Below, in pieces: positions 39,697 through 50,930 of a stretch of 64,000 nucleotides of DNA. Within the stretch, counting starts at the first letter, position 1. Every line of letters begins with the position of its first letter. A model generated the notes under the pieces. That model was not told the DNA's origin. It ran no database searches and worked only from the letters and a program-made list of their open reading frames with translations. The DNA is from Cynocephalus volans (lineage: Eukaryota > Chordata > Mammalia > Dermoptera > Cynocephalidae). The position numbers were made by a program, and so were the translations under genes. The stretch is taken from assembly GCF_027409185.1 (NCBI RefSeq), contig NC_084464.1, forward strand, positions 44,739,095 to 44,803,094, given 5' to 3'.

Positions 39697-40083
39697 AAGG
39701 ACTGAATTGTGTCCCTTCTGCTGCCCCACCCCAAATTCATATGTTGAAGCTTTAACCCCCAATATGACTGTATTTGGAGACAGGGCCTTTAAATAGGTAG
39801 TTAAATGAGGACAAAAGAGTGAGGCCATAATCCAATGGGACTGGTGTCCTTATAAGAAGAGGAAGAGACAACAGAAGTGTGAGTGCACAGAGAAGAGGCC
39901 TTGTTAGGACACAGGAAAGGGGGTCACCGACAAGCCAAGGAGAGAGGCCTCAGAGTAAAACCTATGTTGCCTGCACCTTGATCTTGGACTTCCAGCCTCC
40001 AGAACTGTGGTAAAATAAATGTCTGTTGTTTAAGACATCCAGCCCGTGGTGTTTTGTTATGGTGGCTCTGGCAGATGAATACA
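39697..40083 (+). mobile_element. MLT1-type MaLV solo LTR
   Basis: GGACTGAATTGTGTCCC, AATTCATATGTTGAAGC, ACTGGTGTCCTTATAAGAAG and GCCTCCAGAACTGTGGTAAA, then AATAAATGTCTGTTG and TTTGTTATGGTGGC, follow the MLT1 LTR from end to end. It is a fossil retroviral LTR with no internal region attached. Confidence 0.85.
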
Positions 40084-41189
40084 CCCTCTGTCACTTACCT
40101 TTCAGCTCTTCCTCACTCAGTAAGTTTCCATTGAAAATTAGACGCTGATAAACACACCCCTTCTAGGACCTGTAGCACTTGGTTTACCTTGTTTTGTTTT
40201 TATGTATCTGATGGCATGCTGTGATGTTTCTTGAGTCTCTGCTCTGATTGGCTCTGCTGACTGCCCCCTGATGTGATGCAGCAGCTCTAAGCCTAGGTCT
40301 GCTCTAGTTTTCCCCAACTGTACATGCCACATCCTTACCATTGGGCCCATCCAGGGTCATTACAGGAATATCAATAAGGCCCTTAGCTCTCCTCATCTCT
40401 GTATCCATGTGAAAAAGACCCTAGCTCTCCATAACCTTAGATCCTATTTTTTCCCCAAATCCAAGAGACTTTTTCAGAGCTTAATAACCCCTCTTCAAGG
40501 ACCTAGAAGTTTGACTAACTCTTCCATTCCATCCTCTCTCTCTCTCTTCTGCTTACTGAAGCTCAGGGCCAAGACCATTTAGGTACAGTAAGTCTATCTG
40601 CTGGAAACAAGTGATGCTGCTTTCTACTAACTTCTCATTGGCTGGAGGAAAAGCTGTCCAAAGAGGAAACAAAGATTGCCCTATATCTCCCCCATCTTTG
40701 ACCATCCTACTCTCAGCTCCTGTCTTTTGTGCTCTCCTCAGACAGTTATCTGTTCATCTGGTTTTCCCAGGGACAGGGTTGTCTGCTGGCTGCATGGCCT
40801 TACCGTGATGAATGGAAACTGGAGCAGGCCAAAGGAAAGGATTAGGGAAATGGAGCCAGACAAGTGGTTGTGAGGGTAGTGGATGGGCTGAAGGGAACGA
40901 ATCCCCATAGTTCCCAAATGCCACTCTTGATCACCATCACAGGAGGGGTTGAGCTCTGATACCAATAAATGCAATCTGACTGGTAGCATTGGTCGGAGAA
41001 AGAGGTGAGCAAGAGATGAATGGATCCAAATTTTTTAAATAGGCTAGTAAAGGGCAAGAATGGGATAAAAGAGATCAAATATTTCTCCATTTATATCACA
41101 GTAAACTCTAGCAATTCCTATGGAAGAATTTTGAAGTTTCTATAACTTTACACCTGGTAAATTTCTTTCTTTCTTTCTTTCTTTTTTTT
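40084..41189. other. Intergenic stretch, no gene recognised
   Basis: No gene or strong repeat signature is seen. It ends in a (CTTT)n/poly-T run (41162-41196) that leads into an antisense L1. Confidence 0.4.
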
Positions 41190-41600
41190 TTTTTTTGGAC
41201 AGCTTTATTGAGATACAATTCACATACTATACAATTCACCCATTTAAAATGTACAGTTCAGTGGGGTTTGGTATACTCACAGGTACATGCAACCATTACC
41301 ACAGTCAATTTTAGAACATCTTCATTTTTGTCACTCAAAAAGAAATCCCATACCCATTAGTTATCACCCCCTCATCCTCCCGTCCACACCAGCCCTGTGC
41401 AACCACTAATCTACTTTCTGTCTCTTTAGATTTCCCTATTCTGGACATTTCATATGAATGGAATCATATAATATGTACTGTTTTATGACTGTTTTCACTT
41501 GGTAAAATGTTTTCAAGATTCATCTGTGTTGCAGCATGTGTCAGTACTTCATTCCTTTTGTATGGCTAAATAATATTCCCTTTATGTATATTGAGTATCT
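41190..41600 (-). mobile_element. Old L1M 3' end, antisense
   Basis: CAGCTTTATTGAGATACAATTC, AATGTACAGTTCAGTGGGG, GCAACCATTACCACAGTCAA and TCTGGACATTTCATATGAATG are classic reversed L1M 3' UTR. It is truncated. Confidence 0.85.
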
Positions 41601-42453
41601 GTATTTTTTTTTTTTTTTTTTGGTCTTCCTTTCAAGAGTGTTGGGCTTTATTTTAAGCTTTGTTAGAAAGAATCTAGAGTGGGCTCTACTCTATGCAATA
41701 TTTTGGCCCTGCATGATCAACGAGGGCTATTTACTTTGGCTGGTCAGTACTGAAATGTGTCCTAGCCCTTGTGTGAGCTTTTGGAATTGCTCTGTTTACC
41801 CCTCCCTGGACACTCTGCCTGGACTCATAGAATTTTACCTGATGCATGCACATCCTAGTGTTGAGCAATGACTTGAACTGCAGTGCTGATTTCCAAAACT
41901 TTTTCTTTCATTTGTTTTTTGCATATCTTTCTCTTCTCTGGATCTCTGTCCCACCCTTTCTGGTAGCTTTGGCTTCCCTGACTATTCAACTCAGGGAGAC
42001 CATCTTGCTGTACTTAGGATCCCCTCCATGATCTGCCTTTCAAATGTGCCCTCAGACAGAAAGAAGAGTGAACACAGGGCTCACTTCATTTGTTTCCCTT
42101 CTTTTAGGTCATTCAGTTTTGTTCTGCTCTGCGTGATGTTAGAAAACTGTAATTTTATATATTTATTCTCATTTTCTCATTGTTTGATGAGGGAAGGATA
42201 AATCCAGTCCCTGTTACTCCCTCTTGACTAGAAGAGGAGGAAGTCTAACAATTTTGGAAAACTCTTATGATTTTGTGGCCTTTGTACATTGTCTTTCTTT
42301 CTTTCTTTGGTTTTTTTTTTGGGGGGGGGGTTGGTTCAACTTTATTGTAGTAACAGATGACTAATGCATTAAATTAGAATTGGTCTCTTCCTGCTTTAGC
42401 TTTTTTAAAGTTGTGGCCAAAAAAAAAAAGCATATACTATAAAATTAACCCAC
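41601..42453 (-). mobile_element. Probable LINE-derived sequence, uncertain family
   Basis: The part ending CCAGTCCCTGTTACTCCCTC ... AGAAGAGGAGGAAGTC resembles, from memory, a recurrent old LINE/HAL1 3' segment in reverse. A poly-G/poly-T junction lies at 42309-42331. There is no gene. Confidence 0.35.
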
Positions 42454-42778
42454 TGCTATGCTCTCAATATTACTTGTCTCCTGAAAATTCATATGTTGAA
42501 ATCTGATCACCAGTGTGATGATAACTCTGCCCTCATGCATGGGATTTGTGCCCTTATGAAAGAGGCCCCAGAGAACTGCCTTGCCCCTTCTACTATGTGA
42601 GGACACAGAAAAGATACTGTCTATGAACCAGAGAATGGGCCCTTATTAAGACACCAAATCTTTCAGCACCTTGACCTTGGACTTCCCAGCCTCCAGAACT
42701 GTGAGAAATAAATTTCAGTTATTTCTAAGCCCCTCAGCTTGTGATATTTTGTTATAGCAGCCCAAATGGACTAACACA
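42454..42778 (+). mobile_element. MST-type MaLV LTR
   Basis: The LTR starts TGCTATGCTCTCAATATT, includes AATTCATATGTTGAAATCTG and GTGCCCTTATGAAAGAGGCC, and has an AATAAA at 42707-42712. It ends at GGACTAACACA. This is the known MST/THE1-type pattern. It is the 5' LTR of the internal region that follows. Confidence 0.88.
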
Positions 42779-43958
42779 GAAAATTGGTACTGAGAAGTAG
42801 GGATGGTAATACCTAAGAAGATAGAAATGGCTTTGTAGCTGGGTAATCGAGTCTGGAAGAATTTTGAGATGCATGTTAGAAGAATCCCACATTGCCATGA
42901 ATGGACCATCAAGGGTGATTCTAGTGAAGGATCAGAAAGAAAAGAGGAGGGCTAAAGAGAAATATTAAATCTTCATAGATATTACCTAAGTGGTTGTGAA
43001 CAAGTTGTTGTTAGAAATAGAGATAGTAAAGGCCATTCTGATGAGGTCTCAGACAGAAATGAAAAACATCCTACTGGAAACTGGAGGAACGGCAATCCTT
43101 GTTATGAAGTGGCAAAGAACTTGGATGAATTGTGTCCATGTTCTAGTGTTTTCTGGAAGGTAGGACTCACAAGCAATGAAATAAGATATTTGGGTGAAGA
43201 CATTGCTAAACAAAGTGTTGAATGTGTGGCTTGGTTTTTCCTGAATGCTTATAGTAAAATATGAGAAAAGAGAAACCATTTAAAGATGGAATTTTTAATC
43301 CAAAGAGAAACAGAACTTAAAGATTTGGAAACTTCTCAGACTCTCCATATAGTAAAAAAATAAGAAAGCATGTTCAGGGGAGAACACAAATGGTGTGGCC
43401 ACATGACCATTTGATAAGGAGATTATTATAGATCAATCATTTCAACAGAATCCAGGTGCTATTTATCAAGAAAATGGAAGAATGACCCCAATGGCATTTC
43501 AGAGTTCATCAGGGCTGCCACTCCCATCACAGGCCCAGAGTACAAGGGTATGGGAGAGAGAATTATTTCAAAGGAGGGGCTGTGGCACCTGTGAAACATT
43601 GGCACTCATTGCTCCCTGCCACCTCAAGGCTCTGCTCTCTGTAATCTATCACAGGGCTCCTAGGCCACCCCAGGTATGGTTCTGGCAGATCCTGGCTTGG
43701 TGTGCACCATGCCCTGCAAAGCTGTGGGGATGTGGCTGCCTCCACTTAGATTCCAAAGAATACCCTGGAAAACCATAGACCCCAGGTGGAAAGGGGCCAT
43801 GGGGCAGGGCCACCATGGATGGATTACCCCTAAGGCAGTATTCAGTGGAGCTGTGGAGGTGGGGCTGCCCCAGAGATCCCAGACCAATAGAGTCACCAGT
43901 ATATGATTCCAACCTGGGAGAGCCATAGACATGACACTCAGGTACAGAGCTGCTGAAG
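42779..43958 (+). mobile_element. MaLV internal region, truncated
   Basis: Directly after the LTR, ATTGGTACTGAGAAGTAGGG is a primer-binding-site-like start. Further on, GAAAGCATGTTCAGGGGAGAA, TATTTATCAAGAAAATGG and CAGGCCCAGAGTACAAGGG are typical of MST/THE1 internal sequence. The ORFs at 43482-43993 on both strands belong to this relic. No 3' LTR follows; an L1 begins at about 43959. Confidence 0.75.
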
Positions 43959-45608
43959 CACAAAGTTGGAGGCATTATACTACCTGAATTCAAAATATGC
44001 TATAAAGCTGTAGTAATCAAAACAGCATAGTACTGGCATAAAAACAGATGCCTGGACCAATGGAACAGAATAGAGATCCAAGAAATAAATCCAAGTATCT
44101 ACAGCCAACTGATCTTTGACAAAGGCACTAAGAACATACAATGGGGAAAGGATGACCTTTTCAATGAATGGAACTGGGAAAACTGAATGTCCATATGCAG
44201 AAGAATGAAACTAGACCCCTATCTCTCACCATATACCAAAATCAACTCAAAATGGATTAAAGACTTAAATATAAAACCTGTAACTATAAAAATGCTAGAA
44301 GAAAATATAGGAGCAACACTCCAAGACATTGGTCTAGCCAAAAATTTTATGGAAAAGACTTCTAAAGCACAAACAACAAGAGCAAAAGAAAAAAAAAGGA
44401 TTACATCAAACTAAAAGTCTTCTGCACAGAAAAAGACACAGAAAAATCACCACAGCAAAGAGGCAACCAGTAGAATTTGAGAAAATATCTACAAACTATT
44501 CATCTGACAATGGATTAATATTCAGAATAAACAAAGAACTTAACAGGAAGAAAACTAATAATCCTATTTTTAAAATGAGCAAATGGTCTGATTAGACAAT
44601 TCTCAAAAGAAGACATACAAATGGCCAACAGGCACATGAAAATATGTTCAACATCACTACTCATCAGGGAAATGCAAATTAAAAGCACAATGAGATGTCA
44701 TCTCACTCCAGTTAGAATGGCTGTTATCAAAAAAATAAATAACAAGTGCTGGCAAGGATGTGGAGAAAGGGGAACTCTTATACACTGTTAGTGGGAATGT
44801 AAGTTAGTACAGCCATTACGGAAAACTATATGGAAGGACTGAATAAATTAAAAATAGAACTACCATATGATCCAATAATCCCACTGCTGGATATTTATCC
44901 AAAGGAAAGGAAATTAGCATACCAAAGAGATATCTGTAGTCCTGTGTTTATTGCAACACTATTCACCATAGTCAAGATATGGAATCAACCTAGATGTCCA
45001 TCAACAGATGAACGGATAAAGGAAATATGGTATATATACACAATGGAATACACTCAACCATAAAAAAAAAATGAAATCCTGTCATTTATGGCAACATGGA
45101 TGAGCCTGGAAGACATTATGTCAAGTGAAATAAGTCAGGCATAGAAAGAGAAATATCACATGGTCTCACTCATATGTGGGAGCCTAAAAAAAAATGAAGT
45201 TGAACTGTTAGAAATAGAGAGTAGAATTGTGGTTACTAGAGGCTGGAAAAGGGAGGGGGGGGATAGTGAGAGTTTGGTTAATGGACACAAAATTATAGCT
45301 AGATAGGAGAAATAAGTTCTAGTGGTGTACAGTGGTGTTAGGTATCTATAATTAATTTATTATATGTTTTCAAATGATTAGAAGAGAGGAGCTCAAATGT
45401 TCTCATCACAAAGAAATGATGAATTTTTGTGATGATGTATTTGCTAACAACCCTGATTTGATCATTATGCATGGTATACATGGACTGAAATATAGCTCTG
45501 TACCCCCAAAATATGTATGATCAATGTTTCAATTGGGTCATTATACAATATATGCATGTATTGAAACAACAAACTGCACCCCATAAAATGTACAACTAAA
45601 AAATAAGT
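43959..45608 (+). mobile_element. 5'-truncated L1, ORF2 C-terminus and 3' UTR
   Basis: It starts inside ORF2 (CATTATACTACCTGAATTCA, GCAACATGGATGAGCCTGG) and carries the usual closing part up to GTGGGAGCCTAAAAAAAAATG. A G-rich run (45249-45263) and the 3' UTR ending in an A-rich tail (45597-45606) follow. The ORF2 frame is broken by stops and indels; ORFs at 44187-44414 and 44830-45063 are remnants. Confidence 0.9.
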
Positions 45609-45787
45609 AGGGCCAGCCCCGTGGCTCACTCGGGAGAGTGCGGCACTGGGAGTGCGGCAGCGCTCCGGCCACAGGTTCAGATCCTATATTGGGATGGCCG
45701 GTGCGCTCACTGGCTGAGCGCAGTGCAGGCGAAACCGCGCCAAGAGTTGCGATCCCCTTACCGGTCACAAAACAAACAAACAAACAA
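45609..45787 (+). mobile_element. Dimeric tRNA-Ile-like SINE in an L1 tail
   Basis: The sense dimer starts GGCCAGCCCCGTGGCTCACTC directly at the A-rich end of the L1. The right monomer ends CTTACCGGTCAC, and a (CAAA)n tail follows. It carries the GGCACTGGGAGTGCGGCAGCG variant that is also seen reversed in the 50343 copy, so these two probably share a subfamily. Confidence 0.88.
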
Positions 45788-46008
45788 AGAAAAGTAAATT
45801 TTAAAAAAGCAGTGGTAAAACCTAAAATAGCTTCCAATGGCCAGAGCTGGAACAATTTGAGCAATGTGATAAATAACATAGTATTGAATTATATCTTAAA
45901 GTATAAAATAAATACATGGCTCCATAATAATATAAATAAATTACTGAATAAATAAATAAATGTGTTGAAGCAAAAATAAATACATGTCTTTTAAAAAATA
46001 AATAAAAC

Positions 46009-46977
46009 CCACACCAGAGCCTTGGGGGCTGCCGAGGACCCAAGGTTTGGAACTGGGAACTGGGCCCCCTTCCCACAACCAAGCACACCACCAGTGCCTT
46101 GAGGGCCTCCTGGGGACCCGAGGCACGGATCTGAGGACCAGACCCCTTCCCACAACCTGGCACACTGCTCCAGTGCCTCGGGGCTCACCCAGAGACCAAG
46201 ACATGGAGCTGGGAACCAGACCCCCCCTCCTACAACCGGGCACACCATGCCAGCACCTCAAGGCCCACCTGGGGACCTGAGGGATAGAACCGGGGACAGG
46301 ACCCCCAACCCCTCAACCAGGCACAACCATGCCAGTGACTTGGGGCCTGTCCAGGGATCCAAGGTCTGGAGCTGGGGACCAGGCCCCCCTTCCACAACCA
46401 GGCACACTGCCAGCACCAAGGAGCATGCCAAAAACATCACCTCCATATGGGTGGCCCACCACAGCCACCACAATAGCCATGGCTAGATGCCACAACAACC
46501 ATGCAGATGGTCTGCCACAGCCACCACAAAAGCAGCTAGATGCCACAACAACCATGCAGATGGTCCGCCAGCCACTGGAGTGCATTGACACAAGGAGAGT
46601 CACCAGCAGAGATAAAGAAGAGGGTGTCTCTCCCCACAAAGCCCATTCCAGAGTGACCGAAGAAGCATCTGCTTTAAGATAATATTGGGGGACCTGATCA
46701 CACCTCTCAGATTTGGACAGATCATCTAGGCAACAAATCAACAGAGTCACCATTATTCTTTCAGAAGGAGAGAAGAAATCTAGTGTAATTAGAGGGGGGA
46801 ATGGGAGGGAGGGGGGGATGGGGTGAGATTGAACAAGGGGCATAAAGAATAAGTATGACTCGTAGCAATATATATGCTAGTAATATTGATTTGATCAATA
46901 TATGTCAACGTTGAACCCCCAAAATATGTATAATCAATTTTGATTTAATACAAATTTTTTTAAAAAACCCACAAAAC
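46009..46977 (+). mobile_element. VNTR-bearing composite retroposon (L1-derived, non-autonomous)
   Basis: A 969-base insertion is flanked by a perfect 16-bp duplication AAAAAATAAATAAAAC (45993-46008 and 46978-46993), with a TTTT/AAAAAA cut site at the left, as for L1 machinery. Its parts in order are: a VNTR of about five 77-82-bp GC-rich units (46014-46425); a second duplication of 53 bp (46483-46588); a segment resembling an L1 leader (GAGTGACCGAAGAAGCATCTGCTTTAAG, shown in parts at 46651-46680); a short piece matching L1 ORF2 endonuclease-region DNA (GATTTGGACAGATCATCTAG, 46711-46730); and an L1-like 3' UTR with G-rich run (46795-46822) and A-rich tail. It may be an internally deleted L1 with a repeated 5' UTR or an SVA-like composite. 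It has no coding capacity. Confidence 0.65.
46014..46425 (+). repeat. VNTR, five units of 77-82 bp plus a partial
   Basis: Units begin CCAG(A/T/C)... at 46014, 46091, 46170, 46250, 46332 and (partial) 46410. Each carries a CTTGGGGCC-like box, GGGGACCNAGG, GGAACTGGGGACCAG-like and CCACAACCNGGCACAC boxes. Units are moderately diverged. The ORFs read through on both strands come from the repeat, not from a gene. Confidence 0.88.
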
Positions 46978-46993
46978 AAAAAATAAATAAAAC

Positions 46994-47225
46994 AATTAAA
47001 AGAATAACAAATATTATTCTCAAGCCTTAAGGTTTTGGACTTGCTCAGGATCTGTTATACCTTTCTTCTTTCCTATTTCTCCCTTTCGGAATGGGAATGT
47101 CTATTCTATGCCTGTCTCACCATTGTATTTTGGATGCACATAACATATTTGATTTCACAAGTTCACAGCTGGAGAGCAATTTGCCTCAAAGAATCATACC
47201 TTGTGTCTCACCCATATCTCATTTA
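46994..47225. other. Short unassigned stretch between retroposons
   Basis: This probably continues the sequence that lay at 45790-45992 before the composite element inserted. No gene is seen. Confidence 0.35.
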
Positions 47226-48060
47226 TCCTTTTAATCCTTTTTAAGTGTACAGTTCAGTAGGGTAAAATATATTCACATTGTTGTGTTACATCTCTAGAAC
47301 TTTTTCATCTTGCAAAACAGAAACTTTATACCCATGGAAGAACTCCATATTTATCCCTCTTCCCAACTCCTGGAAACCACCATTCTACTTTCTGTTTCTA
47401 TTTTGACTTTACGTATCTCATATAAGTGAAATCATATAGAATTATAGTATTTGTCTTTTTATGACTGGTTTATTTCACTTAGCATTATGTTCATTCATAT
47501 TGTAGCATATAACAGGATTTCTTCTTTTTTAAAGCTGAATAATATTCAGCTTTAGGTATATACCACATTTTTTTGTCCATTCATCTCTCTGTGGATATTT
47601 GGGTTGCTCCCATCTCTTGGCTGTTGTGACTAATGCTGCCAAGAGCATGGTGTCCAACTATCTCTTCAAGACTCTGATTTCAGTTCTTTTGGATATATAC
47701 CCAGAAGTGGGATTGCTGGATTGTACGGTAATTTTATCTGTAATTTTTTGAGAAACTTCCATACTATTTTCCATAGTGGATGTAACATTTTACATTCCTA
47801 CCAACAGTGCACCAGGGTTCCAGTTTCTCCACATCCCCACCAACCCTTGCTATTTTTTGGTTTTTGTTTTATTTTGTTTTGTTTTATAGTGGCCATCCTA
47901 AGTATATAAGTTGATATATCATTGTGGTTTTACTTCCTATTTCTGTAATAATTAGTGATATTGGGCATCTTTTCATATGCTTGTTGTCAATATGTATATC
48001 GTCTTTGAAGAACTGTCTGTCCAAGTCTTTGTCCATTTTTTAACCAGATTATTTGTGGAT
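47226..48060 (-). mobile_element. Old L1M 3' end, antisense
   Basis: AAGTGTACAGTTCAGTAGGG, CAACTCCTGGAAACCACCAT, TCATATAAGTGAAATCATATA and TATACCCAGAAGTGGGATTGC are reversed L1M 3' UTR and ORF2 end. It stops near the GA-rich tract at 48066-48080, where a second L1 starts. Confidence 0.82.
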
Positions 48061-48084
48061 GGATGGAGAGAGAGAGAGAGAACA

Positions 48085-49960
48085 ACAGAGAACAACATGA
48101 TATTTTAAAATACGTATACATTGTGGAATGGCTAGACCCAGCTAATTAATAAATGCATTACCTCATATGATTATCATTTTTTTGTGGTGAGAACACTTAA
48201 AATCTACTCTTCTAGCAATTTTCAAGAGTACAATACATTGTTATTAACTATAGTCATCATTGTACAATAGGTCTTTCCAATTAATTCCTCCTGTCTGAAA
48301 CCTTGTATCCTTTGACCAACATCTCCCCAACCCTTACTCCTTCGGCCTCTAGTAACCACCATCCCACTCTCTACTTCTGTGAGTTCAACTTTTTTAGGTT
48401 CCACATATAAGTGAGAACATGCGGTCTTTGTCTTTCTGTGCCTTATTCGCTTACTGTCCTCCAGGTTCATCCATGTTGTTGGAAATGACAGGGTTTCTTT
48501 CTTTTTTTGAGACCAAATAGTATTTCACTGTGTGTATGTACCACATTTTTTTTTATCTATTTGTCTGTTGATCGACACTTAGGTTGTTTTCATATCTTAG
48601 CTACTGTGAATAATGCTGCAATGAACACGGAAACATAAATATCACTATGAGATACCGATTTCATTTCCTTTGAATATATACCCAGAAGTGGGTTTGCTGG
48701 GTCATATGATAGTTCTATTTTTAATTTTTTGAAGAACTTTCCTACTGCTTTCCATAACGACTGTACTAATTTACATTTCCACCAACAGTGTGTATGTGTT
48801 CCCTTCTTTCACATCCTCACCAACACTTGTTATCTGTTGTGTTTTTGATAATGTCCATCCTAATAGGGGTGGTGTGATATCTCATTGTGATTTTTATTTG
48901 AATTACAGTGATGATTAGTGTTTTTGATCATTTTTTCATATACTTGTTTGCCATTTGTATATCTTCTTTTAATAAATGTCTTTTGAGGTCCTTGCCCATT
49001 TTTAAATGAGATTATTTGTTTTCTTGCTATTGAGCTGTTTGAGTTCCATACCCCTTATCACATGTATGGTTTGCAAATATTTTCTCCCATTTTGTAAGCT
49101 GAGTATGTTGAAACATGTTTCATTCCTGGGATAAATCTCACATGAGCATGATGAATGACCCTTTTAATGTGCTGTTGAACTCAGCTTGCTAGTAATTTGT
49201 TCAGGTTATTTGTTTTTTGTTGTTTTTGTGGTTGAGTTGTAGAAGCTCTTTATCTAGTCTAGATAGTAACCCCTTATTGGAGAGATAATTCGCAAATATT
49301 TTCTCCCCATACAACAGATTGTCTTTCACTCTGTTGATCTTTGCATTGATATGCAGAAGAGCTTAAATGCAATGAAGTTGATGTATCTGTTTTTTCTTTT
49401 GTTGCCTGTGCTTTTGGTGTCATGTCCAAGAACTCACTGCCAAACCCAAATGTCATGAAGCAATTCCCTTATGTTTTCTTCCAGTAGTTTTATACTTCTA
49501 TGACTTACACTTAAGTCTTTTATCTATTTTGAGTTAATTTTGTATCTGTTGTGAGGTAAGGATTCAATTTCATTATTTTGCATGTATGTATCCAGTTTTC
49601 CCAACATCATTTGTTGAAGAGACTATCCTTTCCCCATTCTTTATTCTTGGCACCCTTGTGGAAGATTATTTCACAGTATACTTGAGGGTTTATCTCCGGG
49701 ATCTCTATTCTGTTCCATTGTTCTGTGTGTATGTTTTTATACCAGTACCACATTGTTTTGATTACTGTAGCTTTGTAATGTTTGAAATGAAGAAATGTTA
49801 GTCATCCAATTTCATTCTACTTTTTAAAGAATTTTTGGTTATTGGGGTCCCTTCAAATTCCATATGAATGTAAGGAAGGTTTTTCTATTCCTAAAATTTG
49901 TACATTTTCTTTTCATAATTCTTCTATCTCTTTATCTAAAGTCATGAAGCATAAAACCTT
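48085..49960 (-). mobile_element. Second L1 3' region, antisense
   Basis: A new 3' end (ATTACCTCATATGATTATC, GTTCAACTTTTTTAGGTTCCA) is followed by ORF2-end sequence repeating landmarks of the preceding element (TATACCCAGAAGTGGGTTTGC, CACCAACAGTGTGTATGTG). It then runs deeper into ORF2 to about 49960. So two L1 copies lie head to tail in the same orientation. Confidence 0.8.
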
Positions 49961-50330
49961 TACATATTTTACAAGAAGTGTGTATTCACTTAAAAATGGG
50001 AAGAGAAAATCAGAAACTATAAATATGACTTAATGCAACAGGTATTTGGGTAAAAGATACCTGGATAAGATAGATAGTTAGCACTAAGTGGAAGCGAAGA
50101 GAGGTCAATGTCCAGTTCTTCTATCAGCTGTATGTCCCTGGTGCCTATTCAAGTGCACCAGGGCCATATCTCTTGTCAGTGAAACTAAATACCTATCTAG
50201 TAACATTCATTGTATAAATAGGTGTAATAGACAGCTGACACTGGAATTGTCAGAAAAAAATCAAAGGTTTAATAGTTTTGAGGGTCTATTCTTAGAAAAA
50301 GCTTTTCTCATACTTTATGACACCGGTCTT
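49961..50330. other. Unassigned stretch, no gene
   Basis: Nothing was recognised here. The ORF 50088-50381 runs into the SINE poly-T and has no support. Confidence 0.4.
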
Positions 50331-50342
50331 TGCAAATCCTTT

Positions 50343-50546
50343 TTTTTTTTTTTTTTTTTTTTTTCTTTTTGTGACCGGTAAGAGGATCGCAGCCCTTGGC
50401 CTGGTGCTGCCCGCACTGCGCTCAGCCAGTGAGCACACCTGCCATCCCCATATAGGATCTGAACCCGCGGCAGGAGCGCCGCTACACTCCCAGCGCCGCT
50501 GCACTCCCAGTGCCGCACTCTCCTGAGTGAGCCATGGGGTCGGCCC
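50343..50546 (-). mobile_element. Enlarged tRNA-Ile-like SINE
   Basis: An antisense SINE with a poly-T head is flanked by a 12-bp duplication TGCAAATCCTTT (50331-50342 and 50547-50558). At about 204 bases it is longer than the 172-177-base dimers. The extra length comes from a repeated CCGCTRCACTCCCAGYG unit (about 50480-50512). Confidence 0.9.
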
Positions 50547-50870
50547 TGCAAATCCTTTCTATCCTTCAAAACAAAATTCATATTTATTTATTTATTCATC
50601 AATTCATTTATTTACTCATTTACTTAACTAGGTTTTATTTAGCACTGAGTGCCAGGATTGGAAGTAGAGACCCCACTTAAAGACTTAACTCCTTCCAATT
50701 CTCCCCTGTTTTCAATGATCTATACTTCCTCTTAGCTCCTGAAACTCTTCCATATGGTTGTCCATTTACTGCACCCATGGTATCAGTATCCTGTATTTGC
50801 ATAGGACTCAGATATGTGTGTCTTGAATATAGACAAGGTATATTGCTTTTTTTGTCTTGTTTGCTTTGTT

Positions 50871-50930
50871 TTTTTGGTGGCTGGCCAATATGGGGATCCA
50901 AACCTTTGACCTAGGTGGTGATATTGCATT
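50871..50930 (-). mobile_element. Decayed tRNA-Ile-like SINE monomer fragment
   Basis: GGTGGCTGGCCAATATGGGG and ATCCAAACCTTTGACC reverse to the monomer 3' part (GGTTTGGATCCCCATATTGG). The 5' half of the monomer is lost. Confidence 0.65.

Noticed and set aside
43482..43993. Cluster of ORFs on both strands
   Set aside because: The DNA matches MaLV (MST/THE1-type) internal sequence. The frames are relics of that element.
46014..46425. CRISPR-like regular repeats
   Set aside because: The repeats are contiguous 77-82-bp units without spacers, in a mammalian genome. They are a VNTR.
45941..46843. Several long ORFs with repeated Gly/Pro/Trp motifs
   Set aside because: They read through the 77-82-bp VNTR of the composite retroposon. 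The periodic protein is a by-product of the tandem DNA repeat.
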